Shown here piece by piece: positions 12,301 through 24,193 of a stretch of 64,000 nt of DNA. This stretch comes from Porites lobata (lineage: Eukaryota; Cnidaria; Anthozoa; Scleractinia; Poritidae): the NCBI GenBank assembly GCA_942486035.1, contig CALNXK010000100.1, positions 1,135,001 through 1,199,000 of the forward strand. Direction: 5' to 3'. The position numbers and the translations under genes were made by a program. The notes under the pieces were generated by a model. That model was not told the DNA's origin. It did no database searches and saw nothing but the letters and a program-made list of their open reading frames with translations. Position 1 is the first letter of the stretch. Every line of letters starts with the position of its first letter.

Positions 12301-14468
12301 GTTAACCTTTTTGCAAGTCATCCAAAGGTGTCTGTCTTAAAGAGGTGTTTTGTAAGAGAGAGTTTAAAAGATTGCTCTTATTGATTTGAAGAAAGTAATA
12401 TTTAAAAGTCCCATAATATTCTGTATAGACAGATTGCTCCACTTAGTGTTTAATATGCAGTGGGCAAAGAAACTCGTGTCCAATAGCCCAGGACTAGTGG
12501 ATTTTGTGATTGGGCTAGTGAATTTTACTCTTTTAAATTTGCCTGACAAGCTTTTTTGGGGATTTCAACTTACAGATTGCAAAGTACTTGAAACAATTTG
12601 TTTAAATTCCTAAGAAACATGTGTCCAGTTGAAAGCTGTTTTTCAAGCTGATCCGACAAAGTGAAATTATCACAATAATTATTACAATGAATTAATAAAG
12701 TTGTTGCAATTAATTACTAAATAATGATAAATTAATTATTTATTGTGTTTGTCCATTTTTTGGAGGGTGAGGCTAGTGAAAACGACTCTTGCACTGGTAC
12801 ATGCTAGCTGTTTGGGCAAGCTGTAAAACTGACTTTCTTTGCACCCTGATATATATACATGTAGTTACATAAGAAGTCATATTAATAGTGAATAATTTAT
12901 AATGATTTTAGAGCCTGATATCCAAGCCACCTTTGCGGAACAGTGAAGACCTTCAACAGTTCCTTGGTGTGACAGAAGGAGAGCAGATATCATTTATTAA
13001 ACCAAGCGTCGCTCAAATGATGAGCCAGTCAGTCCATGTACCAAGGGTAGATAAGGTAATTAATTTTTCAAAAACAACATAGATAACTGGATTTAATCTA
13101 TTCTAAAGAGTATGCAAAAAAATAAAGAAACGACCACTGAAGGAAGAAATGATCACTGAAGTTATCTGGAAAATTTAGAATGCAACGTGTGGCAGTGAAA
13201 TTGTGGTAAACTTTGGTTGGCAGAAGCAGTCTCAAGTGTATTGAAGTGAAGTGTTGATTAAAATGATTATGAAGGAAAATGAGGAAAAAAGGATGTTCGA
13301 TGAGATGACGACCATGTAATGTTCTTGTTTGGCTCTTTATTACATAAACACCAATGAAATACCAAACCATTTTAACTTAAATAGTTTTTGGTCTGAAAGG
13401 TGTGGTTTATTCGAAAACCATAGCAATAGATAAAGTTTTCACATGTGAAGATAAAACGTTAAACATTTTCACATGTGAAGATATCAAGGTAGTCTTACGT
13501 TTTCTTGAAAGCCCAATGTGGTATTTCATTGGTGTTTATATAAAGAACTGGATTTAATCTATTCTAACGACCGAACAGATCAAATGTTTTTTATCGATAC
13601 GAATTATTTATTTATATTGCACTCTAGGAAGCTTAAAGAGGCATTTCAGATTATTTCCCAGAAAACTATCGTTGGGTGCCCCTGAGTAATTTCTTGGCTT
13701 CCATACTGTACAACAAGTAAAGGCCCACACGAGCCAAAGGCCCAAACGGCCGGAGCTTATCTCGGTTTCTTTAGCATGAAGCATGCCTTGGAGTATTGCT
13801 ACTCCCCACTGGACGGGATGCTAGTCCATCGCTGGGTTCCCCCCAGCAGTATGACGCCGGTACCTATTTATACACCTTCGTGAAGAGGGACAAAGTGGAG
13901 TAACGTTCCTTGCCTACTGAAGAAAACGCGACAAGCGAGGCTTGAACCCTAGACCTCCAGATCTGGAGTTCGAGGTGTTAACCGCTCGGCGACACTCGCC
14001 TCCACTCCGTAGCGCATAAAGACGCATAATTGGCAATATTAACTGAATGAACTTGATAGTCGTGATACAGCCCCTTTAAAATCGCTCAGACTCTGTATCC
14101 ATTTTTCACAGGCATCCCTTTCTGTAATCTCACCACCAACATTTGACTCTGAATTTTATCAGTCACAGGCTTCCACCAATCAGTTCAGTCACCATGAACC
14201 TGTCGTATTCCCTGTGTTGAAAACACTTCATTGTCACAACTCGCCAAGTGATGATTTTTCACATCATGATTTCTCCAGTGGCTGTAAACCCTCAAATCAA
14301 GTTGTTGTTAGTATCAGTGGTGTTATTTAATAATTATTGAAAATGAATAAATGATCGTCGCAGTGAACGCAATTTATGCAATTGCGTAAAGAAGCCTGAC
14401 AAAAAAAAATTTAGGACTTTAACGGGGTTTGAACCCGTGAGCTCGCGATTACCGGTGGGATGCTCTAT

Positions 14469-14501
<33 letters not shown>

Positions 14502-17500
14502 AGGTCAATTGTGGGTTGGATTGTTGAATGAGACTGAGTATCATCTGAAGAATTATGCACGGAGATCGACGAGGGTGTTGAGGCCAAGGCGGATAACACC
14601 CTCCTCGATCTCCATAATTCATCAGATGATACGAAAGCCGAATTCAATAATTGGTTTATTATTCATTCAAAATAATTCTTAGTTTATTTAAACAAGCGAA
14701 AACATGATTACCTCCGTCGATGTTATTAAGTTCATCTTGATAGTGCATATTTATCGGCAAGTTTAGGAGATAAAGGTTTGTTCCTACGAAGCCTATGTGC
14801 TCAGTTAAAACGGGGCAGAGAAGTAAAACAAGTTTACAGGATGATTGCATCGCTTTGTGCTGCTCACTAGTGTTCATTTTCTACAATTTTTTTTTAAAGA
14901 AAATTAGTTGTAGTTCAGATTTTCTTTTGGTTGGTTTATACCTGTTTTCCTTTCCTACCAGATGTTAAGCAGACAAATGACCAAAGTGATTGACAGCATC
15001 AAGACAGCTTTGGATTCAGGTGCATAAACATAAACGTAAACATAAACATGTGAAGGGTTCAATAGGCCAGTTTCAGTTTTTTTACGTACGAGCGAGCGAG
15101 GAAGAGCCGAAAAGAGAACGATTTAGAGCAATCTCTTTTGTCCCCGAGGCATTCAAATTCTCTGTAGCCCCCTCCCTCCCTCTCTTTTTGTCATTTTTTC
15201 CTCGCGCGTTCATCTCATTAGGCTGATTTAGCAACAGAACGGGAACGTCATTTGACGCCGGGAAATCGCGCGGAAAGGACCATACACGACTTCCGGTGCC
15301 CAATTTGCCGCTCAGCCATTGGTCAAGCCAGTTGTTTGACCAGTGTTTGTTTGTTCCCGTTCTGTTGCTAAATCAGCCTAATAGGCTGATTTAGCAACAG
15401 GACGGGAACGTCAGTTGACGACGGGAAAGAGCGCGGAAAGGAATAAACACGACTTCCAGTGCCCAATTTGCCGCTCTGCCATTGGTCTGGCAAGTTGTTT
15501 GATTTGCGCGCACCGTTGGCAACTGACGTTCTTGTTCTGTTGCTAAATCAGCCTATCTCACCCTCGCTCGTTATACTAGCTCGCCCGCAAGACAAAAAAC
15601 TCAACTTTGGCCTTAAAAGCAAACTCCAGGCATTTAGCCTGGTAGACTATAGTCCATTCCCTATTTTAATGTCAGACGACAACAGTTACGTTTGAAGTTA
15701 TGCTTTATGCATATAGCCCATGTTATATTTTGTTCAGTTAATGGGACCAGATTTTACTGGCTCATTTTTCCACTCCGATGTAGATTCCTTATTTCATTTA
15801 ATTCTTTGTCTTTGTTTTCATTTTCAGCCGAGGAGGAAGAAAGTACATCAGAAAATCATTCCAATGTGGAGACCGAAAAAGTGGTTGTGCCCTGGAAATT
15901 AGAAGATGAAGATAATTCAAGCAGATATTCAGTGAGTATATAACGATGCTGCGATAGAGTGATTTCACTTGACCTGTGAAACAGATACTAACAACTTGTG
16001 CAAAATAGGAACAGGTAAACAAAAGAAGACAGTGGAGTTAGTAACAATGATGCAACGCTGCGTTGCGCTAAAAATCGTCGTTGCGAATCGTCTCGTGTAA
16101 CATTCTCTTTGATGTTTGCGCTTTTGAGTATTTTTATAGAAAAAGCGCAATATAAGTATTAAATATTATTATTATTATTATCACTTTTATGGAGGACGTA
16201 AACAAGCGACGACGAATGTTTCTTTCTCTTCTAAACTGTCTAAACTTGAGTGCGGTCTCCAAGAAATCAATTCCAGGGAAATTAGCCTACACTTGACTTT
16301 TTCAGCAAACTGGAGTAAATTCGAGAAAGTTTGAAAACTAAATCGTGAATTCATTTTAAAAGTGCCGTCGCCGTCGTCGATGCTAAAGCTCCTTAGGCTG
16401 GAGGCGGCGATAAGAAACAAGATCATAAAGATGTTAGAAAAATTAGATAAAATCCCTGTCTTTTTTTTCAGGAAACTGATTCCAATCCAGAGATCTCTTT
16501 CACGCTGCATTGCTACTCAGCGTTTCTTGAAGAACGGGATGAATTCTTGCCTCTAACACCACCCTCTCCTATGCCTTCCTCCTCTGAAGGATTTGATGAG
16601 CCGGATGCAGGGCTAAGAAGGCGAACCAACCGAGTCTCGCCTTACCCGGAAGAGGAGCCCTTCGCTTGGGATACCTGTTACAGCACAGACCGCCTATTAG
16701 GTCCAAGGACCGCTGGAGATGGTAGCGATAATCCTGATGAGTTATCTTCAACGCCATCTTCCAAGAATTTTCATTCCACACATGTTACTACAAATACACC
16801 AGTTATGCAGTCAGGTATAATGATATTAATGATTGGTAAAACTTTGCGTAAAAACGTGTAAGATTACATTGAAAACAGCGAGAAGTCAAAACTATGATTT
16901 TTTTTTTAATATTCAGTAGTAATCACAAGGAGCCCAACAGCCAAAATTCAAAATTTTTGTTATACTATAACAAACACAGGAAACCCATGTAAAATAAGTT
17001 TCTATAAACTTATGTCTATGGCTCGTACAATCTTTAAAAGGTCTTGAATTTGAGCAGTCATCTTGATAAGTCCTTGAATTCGGTTCAAGTCCTTGAAAAG
17101 TACTTGATTTCTTTATTAGGTCTTGAAAAGTCCTTGAAACTCACTGCCTTGTCTACGCCCGACATAGCTTTTTGTGCCGCGGAAAAGCTGGCTCTTCCTA
17201 GGTGTAAGAACTTGTAAAACTCACGGGTAACGTAAAAACATTTTTGTGCATGAGCGATATTTTATTTCTTCTTCTTTATTTCGAATGCTATTTCTCTACC
17301 TCAGATGCCATTGCAACTCATTTTGCAAAGTGTTGTTGCGGAAAGTATAAAATAACGCGATCACCCATGGCTGAAGAAGTTAAAGACGGGGTTAAAGAAT
17401 GCCGATTTATTCAATAAATCTTAGTCTCTGAAAACTCTAATGAATCCTTGAAAAGGCCTTGAAATCTGTTTGTCTGAAGTTTTACGAACTATGTGTTTAG

Positions 17501-20500
17501 TACCCTAATAGAAAAATATTATATTTTGAAGGTGTCGTTCAAAGGGAGAGATCGGGGGCGATCTTCAAACCGTTCCTTGATGCACAGTCTGCTACTTCAA
17601 AAACGCGCAAGCCCCTTAGACAATCACTTAGTCTTCCCATGAGCAGGAGCAAGTCTATGGAAGGAATATCGAGTTTAGCTCCAACCACTAAGTTTACTCT
17701 CAGGCCACAGATGATTTTGGACGCCGCCAAAAGAATTGGTCAAGGAAGTAAAGAGAGCTCTGGAAAACTGGACCTGCCACCAACCGAAAAGGAAAAAAAC
17801 CAAGACCTCTGAAAAAGATCCTCAAAGAATCGACAATTCCTGTGCTTGGTAGCCGTGGAAAGAGACAGAAACAAACGGCTGTTGACGTGGGTGAGGGTGT
17901 TTCTCGTGTAACTGCATTGGCACCAGATGAGCCATGTACAGTCTCGGAGATGGACCAACCGAGTAACCTTGATGAGAGGTCCCTTGAAGAGGGGGCCTCT
18001 AGTGGGACAGATCTTCAGTGTCCTCTTTCGGATTCCATTCTTGCTTTGCTATGTGAGCTCCTGAAGGATCGTGGATCGTGGTTGACTGTGGACCGTGTAC
18101 AGCAGGGATTTTCTGGGACCTTGGGAGGTCTGCTGGAATGGTATGGAATTGTTATTCTTTCATCTATGTTTCATTAAAGTTTTTGTTTAAGTTTGTATAT
18201 GGTCAAGATTCTTCCACCCTCGTTCCTCGCGGCTGCGCCGCTTGCCCCTCTCGCGCGCTCCCCATCTATTGTGACTTAAAAGAAGAATAAGAGACTGCTG
18301 GCAGTCTATATACGTCCTGGCTGCTATGGTCCACGCGGTTGTGCAAGTGTCATATTAGGGAGCTTGAGGTGGCTGAAAACAGTTTTGGCAGTTTGTGAGT
18401 ATATGTCATTTGTCAAATCATGGCAAGAGAAAGCTTGCAGCTCACAAGCTGAAACTTATAAAAGTATACTGATGAAAGATTTTGATCGACAGGTAAAATG
18501 TGACGTTTTCGTTGTTTCCATGGCAACACGAACGATTGAATACAACCTTAAAATTTCACTTTTGCTCAGTTTACATAAAATTCGCTCATAAGATTTTGCT
18601 ATAAACTTGCGCACAGCTTACTATAATTTATCATTACCATTTGAAACTTATTTGACCAAATTTTAACAGACGGGTTTTAAGATAATCAATAATATAATTG
18701 TATTGTAATTATTAAATGTATCACAAAATTCTTCTGTTCAACTTTCATTTTAAAGTTCTCATTATTTAAAATACGATAAAAGTCAAAATTCTGCCAAACA
18801 TCACAAAATTTTAATGGGTAGATTTTGAGAAATCGTCTTCTGTGTACCATTGCTTTTTTCGCCGCCATGTTTATTTGTCTAATTTAAAACACGAGCCGTC
18901 ACGCGAGTTACCGCTGACTGCCCGCAAAACTGCGTTCAGCCACCTTAAGCCACTATGACGACCTCTGCAACCCAACGTCACACAAATAAACATTATAATC
19001 ATAACTATAACAAAATTCTCAAATCTGATTGGCTATCAACTGCCCTGATTTCAGCCTTAATTGGACAGTTTGATAGGACAGTACGCGTCATGCCTAAGTA
19101 ATTGGACAGTACGCGCCATCACGCGCGCGCTTAAATGGCTTTTTTTTTCACTGCTAGCAAAACAAAATTTCGAATTTCTTGTGTTTTGATTTAAAAAATA
19201 GCCTATTATATCACAAATTTTGTTAAAGTTATGATTAACAAATCGGACTCCCGCTACGCGGTCGTCCGATTTTGTTAATCACTCGTATGATTACAGAGCG
19301 AATTGGACTCCACTCAGTCCTGTTACCATTACAAATAGTTTTAATTAGCTAAACAGCAACCGTATAGCCAACTGTTTAGTACATAGAGGCGTGCAAGCAA
19401 ACTCTGACGGCGATCGCCTTTTTCAACTTTGAGTACGGGATAAGGAGAGGAAAACGGAAAGAAATCAGAGGCCGAATTTGCAACCACAGCATTACGAAAA
19501 CTTGCTCTCCACCTCAAAATCTCGCGTGTTAAAGTTGCAAACGTGACTATGCGAGGAGCGTTGCGTGACAACACAATGGACGGCTGCATAGCAGACTATT
19601 CGATCCCGGACAAGTCAAAGGATTTCGCCATTAAGCCTAGTGCGTAATATTCTCGTTTTCTTTTGTTTAATTTTGTTCACTAGGTGTGTCCAGAGTGGAA
19701 TAGATGATATAACAAGTGATGACGCCTGGGCGCTTTATCTCGATGAGCTGAACGAGGCAATATGGCCCAACGGAAAACTTCGTGAAGAGACCAAGAAACC
19801 CAGATCGGAAATTGAAAAATCACAAACAAGAAAAGTAGCTGTACAGGTTCTTATGGATGCATTCCCAAGTACGTGTACATGTAAATTAACGAAAAAGTAC
19901 TTAACAGTCAAATCTAGTCGAAGTTCCTGTGATTGGTACCCATAGGGACGGTTTGGTGTTAGCCTGGGACCAGGCTCTGCGTTGGGGGAAAAAGGAGAAA
20001 AAAATTGGCGTGGGCGAAAAAAACAAATCGGCGAGCGAAGCGAGCCGAAAAGTAGTCTGGAGAGGGGAAAGAGTGGCGTAGCCTTGAGACATCTCCCCAG
20101 GCCACCGCTCGGGTCGCTTCGCTCGCCGATATTTTTCCTATGTGAACCCCTTTTTATCATTTTTATCCCGTGTGAATTTATAATATGATTCAAATCCATT
20201 CAAGCGAAAAAAGTTGACCTCGAGACTTTGTCGCTTGTTCGGTAGTTGCGCGACCTCATGCATTGAAGCTCGCTTCGCTCACTTTTAAGAACTTATGAGA
20301 GGTCGACTTGTAGCAAGTCTATGGACAGGTGTTCGGACCGTAAAGGGAGTGAATAATTAGAGGCGAGGACTGGAACCCACTGAGACGGAATTAAATATTC
20401 AGGAGAAAGGACTGGGATTTAGTTGACCAAGCTCTCTCGGCCAGCCGCTCCGGTGCGATGTTCAATGTGTGAACGATTCGTTCCAGTTTTGTGCTATTTT

Positions 20501-21751
20501 CGTCCATTCTGTACGGGCTAGCTTTTCATGTCTGCACGAAAAGCTATCCAGTATTGAGTAGAAGAAACCTTGGGACACCTCCTCAAGTCTTAAGATTTAA
20601 ACCTGTTTTAAAAGGAGTAAGGTACCGTAGTGCAGTGGAAGTTGCAAGCAGTATACCATCGATTCGATGGTATATTTGCTTGGAAACGAGGTTGATCGAT
20701 GGTATATTCGCTTGGTAACAAGGCTGCTTGGTTAGTAGTGAAGTAACGGCTTTTCGAAGACGAAATAGCTGAGTTTCTGAAGAAATGCGAGAATACGCAA
20801 AACATCTTCCTCGATAGATGTGATCTACTTTTTGAGGAGTATCTGCAGGGGAAAAAAACATCTTTTTGTATCTTGAAACCGTGCGGAGGAATAGGCCAAA
20901 GTTTCGAACAAAATCTTCGCGGAGGTAAGCTTGTTAAGAACTAAGAAACATTTTGAATGAATATTAAAACAGTTATCTATGTTACACATTATGCCATCAA
21001 ATGCTCGTTGGATTATGAAGTTTCTATGTATCTGTACCCTATTTGTTCTTTTGTAGGTTTTTTCAGGCTGTTGATTGGTCCAAGAATTTACCACCAGACT
21101 GCCATGAACGTCATTGACTCGCTTCAATATCCACAGTTAAACAAGTAGGTATAAAGAATAGCCTGTGAGCATGATCACCGCCGCTCATTTTCCTCCATCC
21201 CTTAAGCCTGTGGTGCAGACTTTTCACCCAATATGGCCTATTCTCTGCAGTCGCCAAAATCAGGGAAAATGGGAGACAAAGATTCTGGCTGGTAAAGACT
21301 TAAATCGCCGATGGACATATTGAAAATTTCAAGGGAACTACTGGGCTCATCGGGCTCACATTTTTCAGAGAGTACTAATATCGCTATGCTCTTTCAGTAT
21401 CCAGGGATGTTATTGTAAATAGATTGGTCGGGACACGATGAGGGTATGGCAATGTGGCCTAAAAAATGTAAACAAAGCTTCGCCTGTATGATGGGAATAA
21501 GGAGATAGGACCAAATGGTGTAGGGGTTCCTCCCGCCCTCCCCCTTCCTTGCCCCCTGTGACTTGCGCGTCCTCCACAACTTACAGAATTCTCCCACTCC
21601 CGATTAGAATTAACTCCATGATTATGATGAAACTGTTTTATGTCTCCACAGGATCCTATTTTACACTCTGCTGGAGCTTTTATTCTCTGAATTCGTGCCA
21701 GAAATTCAGGACACCTTGCAGTTCTTCAGGCGCATTACTGCTCAAAAGTAA
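6374..21751 (+). CDS. SNX19: SNX19-like sorting nexin (PXA-PX-Nexin_C), one apparent frameshift
   Basis: Eleven exons: 6374-9112, 9752-10001, 11357-11454, 12912-13055, 14962-15019, 15828-15931, 16472-16814, 17532-18140, 19684-19868, 21057-21144, 21652-21751. Splice phases agree throughout; allowing one missing A in the run at 17793-17799, the product is 1,572 aa, longer than vertebrate SNX19 (about 990). Two N-terminal membrane segments (about 2-17 and 22-43) precede a PXA domain (about 85-275) and then a long Ser/acidic linker inside the 2.7-kb first exon. The PX domain (about 880-1060) carries RRYREF (974-979), the phosphoinositide-binding type motif, and has a charged insert before it. Nexin_C (about 1400-1560) contains AIWPNG. 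There is no RGS domain, which favours SNX19 over SNX13, SNX14 or SNX25. Expected role: ER/endosome-anchored, PI3P-directed trafficking or contact-site protein. The ATG at 6374 is preferred because it starts directly at the first membrane segment. Confidence 0.93.
9130..9368. repeat. Imperfect tandem duplication in SNX19 intron 1
   Basis: A unit of about 120 bp is present twice. CTAAATGTAGTATTTATATA at about 9140 matches CTAAATGCAGTATTTGTATA at about 9259, and TGTCCGATAAGAGACTAGCA occurs in both. It probably arose by local duplication within the intron. Confidence 0.8.
10337..10553. repeat. MITE family B, copy 1 (TTAA-bounded)
   Basis: The ends TTAACCCATTAAGTCCCAA and GGGGTTTAAAGGGTTAA are inverted, and TTAA is at both edges. 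The second copy is at 33021-33240. TTAA duplications are typical of piggyBac or Kolobok-type elements. It lies in SNX19 intron 2. Confidence 0.75.
10556..10664. repeat. MITE family A, copy 2
   Basis: It begins AACTGCCCACCTACCCCTCC and ends GTCAGTTACCCAGAAAC. It directly abuts the family B element. Confidence 0.8.
10741..10874. repeat. MITE family C, copy 1 (GGATAGCGCTATCC-type)
   Basis: Repeated GGATAG and CTATCCA blocks flank AGGGAAACCAAT. The same arrangement occurs at 56284-56423, with partial copies at 39195-39240 and 45655-45722. The ends read TTCAAAAGCTGGATAG-like. Confidence 0.7.
10926..11150. repeat. Inverted-repeat element in SNX19 intron 2
   Basis: TAAATTAGCCTGTTCCAGGC on the left and GCACAGGCTACCTCTAAATT on the right are inverted ends around a GC-rich centre (CGGACAGGCCGCCACCGCC). 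No coding capacity is seen. Confidence 0.6.
11455..12911. other. SNX19 intron 3 with a degraded transposon-like stretch
   Basis: Positions 12060-12292 begin ACAGTGGAACCCCGCC and contain several ACGGCCAC / ACGGCCAGC blocks, reminiscent of pogo/Tigger-type terminal sequence, but the two ends do not pair cleanly. The rest is AT-rich and unremarkable. Confidence 0.4.
13344..13539. repeat. MITE with exact 21-bp terminal inverted repeats
   Basis: Positions 13344-13364 (beginning ATAAACACCAATGAAATACC) are the exact reverse complement of 13519-13539. The interior holds two copies of TTTTCACATGTGAAGATA. It lies in SNX19 intron 4, without coding capacity. Confidence 0.85.
13718..14004 (-). repeat. tRNA-headed SINE
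   Basis: On the minus strand the element starts with a tRNA-Leu-like head: GTCGCCGAGCGGTTAAC (A box) and, about 30 bp later, AGGGTTCAAGCC (B box). A SINE core follows with a GGTACC...TATACACC-type motif and the text GACTAGCATCCCGTCC on the same strand. I recognise the layout from cnidarian genomes; the family name is not known to me. Confidence 0.7.
14414..14486 (-). pseudogene. Degenerate tRNA-Thr(GGT)-like sequence
   Basis: The 73-nt cloverleaf reads on the minus strand. The D arm GCTC..GAGC and the T arm ACGGG-TTCAAAC-CCCGT pair perfectly, and the anticodon position reads GGT. The acceptor stem has one mismatch, but the anticodon stem TCCCA/TCGCG has two mismatches and position 33 is C rather than T. 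It is more likely a pseudogene or SINE head than a working tRNA. Confidence 0.6.
14531..14782. repeat. Hairpin-headed dispersed repeat, copy 1
   Basis: A hairpin (GAGTATCATCTGAAGAATTA ... TAATTCATCAGATGATAC) is followed by TTCATTCAAAATAATTC and GATTACCTCCGTCGATGTTA. The same order recurs at 51567-51810. It lies in SNX19 intron 4. Confidence 0.85.
15221..15378. repeat. TA-flanked MITE, tandem copy 1
   Basis: The left end GGCTGATTTAGCAACAGAAC and the right end GTTCTGTTGCTAAATCAGCC are perfect inverted repeats, with TA on both sides. TA duplications point to Tc1/mariner-type mobilisation. It lies in SNX19 intron 5. Confidence 0.88.
15384..15553. repeat. TA-flanked MITE, tandem copy 2
   Basis: Same termini and same internal text (CACGACTTCC, GCCCAATTTGCCGCTC) as the neighbour at 15221-15378, only 5 bp away. 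It is flanked by its own TA on each side. Confidence 0.88.
16180..16400. repeat. Partial copy of the AGCTTAAGCAACGACGACG MITE family
   Basis: TTTTATGGAGGACGTAAACA at the left and GCCGTCGCCGTCGTCGATGC near the right match other fragments of this family in the window (best copy 53791-54119). It lies in SNX19 intron 6. Confidence 0.65.
16815..17531. other. SNX19 intron 7 with TCCTTGAAA-type minisatellite
   Basis: Between about 17035 and 17135 the words CTTGAATT, CTTGAAAAG and CTTGAAACT recur every 10-20 bp, a degenerate short tandem repeat. The acceptor at 17530-17531 (TTTTGAAG) has a weak pyrimidine tract, but it is the one that preserves reading phase. Confidence 0.5.
18141..19683. other. SNX19 intron 8 with dispersed repeat at about 18985-19340
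   Basis: The region 18985-19340 contains a strong hairpin (AACAAATCGGACTCCCGC ... GTCCGATTTTGTTAA) and the text GAATTGGACTCCACTCAGTC, which I recall as a common coral repeat. The upstream part (18150-18980) is AT-rich and holds nothing supported. Confidence 0.55.
19960..20135. repeat. Inverted-repeat element in SNX19 intron 9
   Basis: CGGCGAGCGAAGCGAGCC near 20031 is inverted as GTCGCTTCGCTCGCCG near 20114. The flanking CCTGGGACCAGGCTC is itself palindromic. Non-coding. Confidence 0.6.
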
Positions 21752-24093
21752 CATTTAATAACCAATTAAGAGATGATTATATCATTTTCATCGCTTCAGT
21801 GGTTGTCTTCTTAGGCCCTGTTCATATGAGTCCGGGTTGCTAACCTTACTAACCAATATTCTCGTCTGGACACTCTATGAAGCTTAAGTAAAGGCGATGG
21901 CAACGAGAAGGGCAAAAATACGATAATTTTAGACCAGCAAAATAACAACTTTGTTTAACGCAACAAGGATTAGTTTTTTGAGTGACGTTTCTGCTGCTGT
22001 CGTGGTCGTATTTGCTTAAGCTCCCAACCGGCATTTTTGCAGTATGTTAGTGGATCGTCGAAGTCGAAGTAAGCAAGTGGGGATCTAATGGAAGGGCCAC
22101 AAGTGAGAAAATACACTGTAGCGTGTTCTTTAACCAGAGTATAGTACTCAGATTAGCCCGAAAACATTACCTGTTTATTTTTTAATTATTTGAGTATTGT
22201 AGGAACATATACTTTGGTATATTACTACATCGTGATGAAAATTCTGTTCCAGGCATCAGAGTCTATTCATCGCTCCTACTAACGCAGGGGCGACCACACC
22301 CAACAGGCAATCAAATCCTGGAACTTCATTTTCATCGTCATAATAATTGCTCAAAAAAGTTGAGCAGTGTACAAAAATTATTGTAACTACGTTGTAGATC
22401 AGAATTTACATGAATACGTATTTTATTCAAAACGCTACGTTGATTTATTTAAGTTCATTTAGTTGATGACCAATAGTCCTTTTTACCTTGATGTTTTTTT
22501 GTTTTCCATTTTCGGACTACGTTATGGTACCCCAGAGAACTGTTCTTTCAAATGTCGTCCTAGGCACGTGAGTGCACGTCAATCATCATCATCATCATCA
22601 TCAAGTTTCGTCGCGCCAGATGGCTCATAAGGCCATGCGTGCACGTGCATATGTATGCATAATTTAGGAAGAGACAAAGGCCAATTCCCTGGAGAACATC
22701 ACGTGGTCTGAAGTTGGGAAAGCAAAACATACAAGCTAAAAGGTCTATTGGTAGATTGCTTTTGTTTTTTTTTAAAGCTAGTCTTAAATAATATGTTTTA
22801 TCACAGAGTTAAGTGGCTCAACAAAACCACCGAATCGTTTGTTTGAAAGTTTGTTTGTTTGTTTTTAATGAAGTTTCTACTGATATTTTTACAGCTCACT
22901 TTATTTTATTATTTTTTGGCACAATATTTACAGTTTAGATCTAAACTTGAGTGCTTTTTATTTTTGAGTCTGCGTATGTAATCTTAAAGTTTTGCCGTTT
23001 AAGTGAAAATTACTGTCTCCATCTTTGAGTATTTGGATGAAATTCTAGGGTGTAATAATCAAACAGAGAGCTATTGAGAAAAAAAATTATATGTAGTGAT
23101 AAAAGACCAAAGTTGCAAACGATATGGAATACTTACTTTGAATTCAATTTCAATTATGTACATTATTTGTTCGGTACAGTAGCAATTTTCTAATTAACGA
23201 AACGAGGTCAGATGGAAAGCGTTCGAAATCATTAGCTTACACGAATGGAAACTATTCAAGAGGAGATTTATTACGAGATATTCGTTCATGCATTTATCAT
23301 AATAACAAAAATACACGGAGTTTATTTTATTTAAGAATTATTATATGAAATAAGTATTGATTATTTATTAAAAGTTCTACATAGACATATAGATTGAATT
23401 GGAGAATCATTAAATGTTGTTGGTGACGGGGGGTGACTCCCATATAAAAGTGACGGGTATGCTTGTCGGAAAGTTACAATTAAACCTCTGTAAATGGAGA
23501 ACAAACTTAGCGCTGCTCAGTTTTTATTTGACCCTAAAGGAGGCTAAACTCCAACAAAGTATGACGGCACTCGTATGGATATTTACTTCTCCACACTCAA
23601 CCCGAAGGGATGGATACCTTTATGACCCAGAACATTAGCTTTCCGTTCTTAACACCCTAAGTGAGACCAAAATCCTCCGAGAGAAAAAAACGGGGGCTGT
23701 ACACACACACTGCTTGCAGCCTTTCGCAGGCTAAAGCTACGGCAAAACGGATAACAATTAAAACGTTCAACATGTTCAAACCTGTCTTGCAACAAATCAG
23801 GTTGTTACAAGTTGCGTGAATATTGACTTCTGATTGGATAAAACTACGCGGGAGTCGTGCCATACGCGGGGAGATAAGTCACTCGCTACAAAACAAGTTT
23901 GCCTTGGGCCAAAGTAAAACGCGCAACATAGGCAAATTTTATTGTAAAAATTAGAACTTCTCTACTTTCTGCAACAACTTTTCGCAACCCGCAACAACCT
24001 TATTTGTTGCAAGACAGGTTGGAACGTGGGTGGTAAAACGCGCATCATCGCTATTCAAATCATTTTGCAGCGATATTCGTTTTTGCTCCCCCT
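21752..24093. other. Convergent intergenic region between SNX19 and GST copy A
   Basis: AT-rich. It holds an (ATC)7 microsatellite at 22582-22602. A foldback lies at about 23777-24021: arms CCTGTCTTGCAACAAATCAG and TATTTGTTGCAAGACAGG, each next to GTTGTT/AACAAC and TTGCG/CGCAA text. No coding exon is supported. Confidence 0.6.
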
Positions 24094-24099
24094 TTTATT
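24094..24099 (-). terminator. Candidate poly(A) signal of GST copy A
   Basis: AATAAA on the minus strand, about 95 nt beyond the stop codon at 24194. Confidence 0.5.
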
Positions 24100-24193
24100 T
24101 TTAGAATAATATGAGCGACATAAAGTACTACGAAAACACAAAGAAAAAGCTTCATTCGCGTACACGTCAAACGCGTTCTAAGTACACCAGTCT

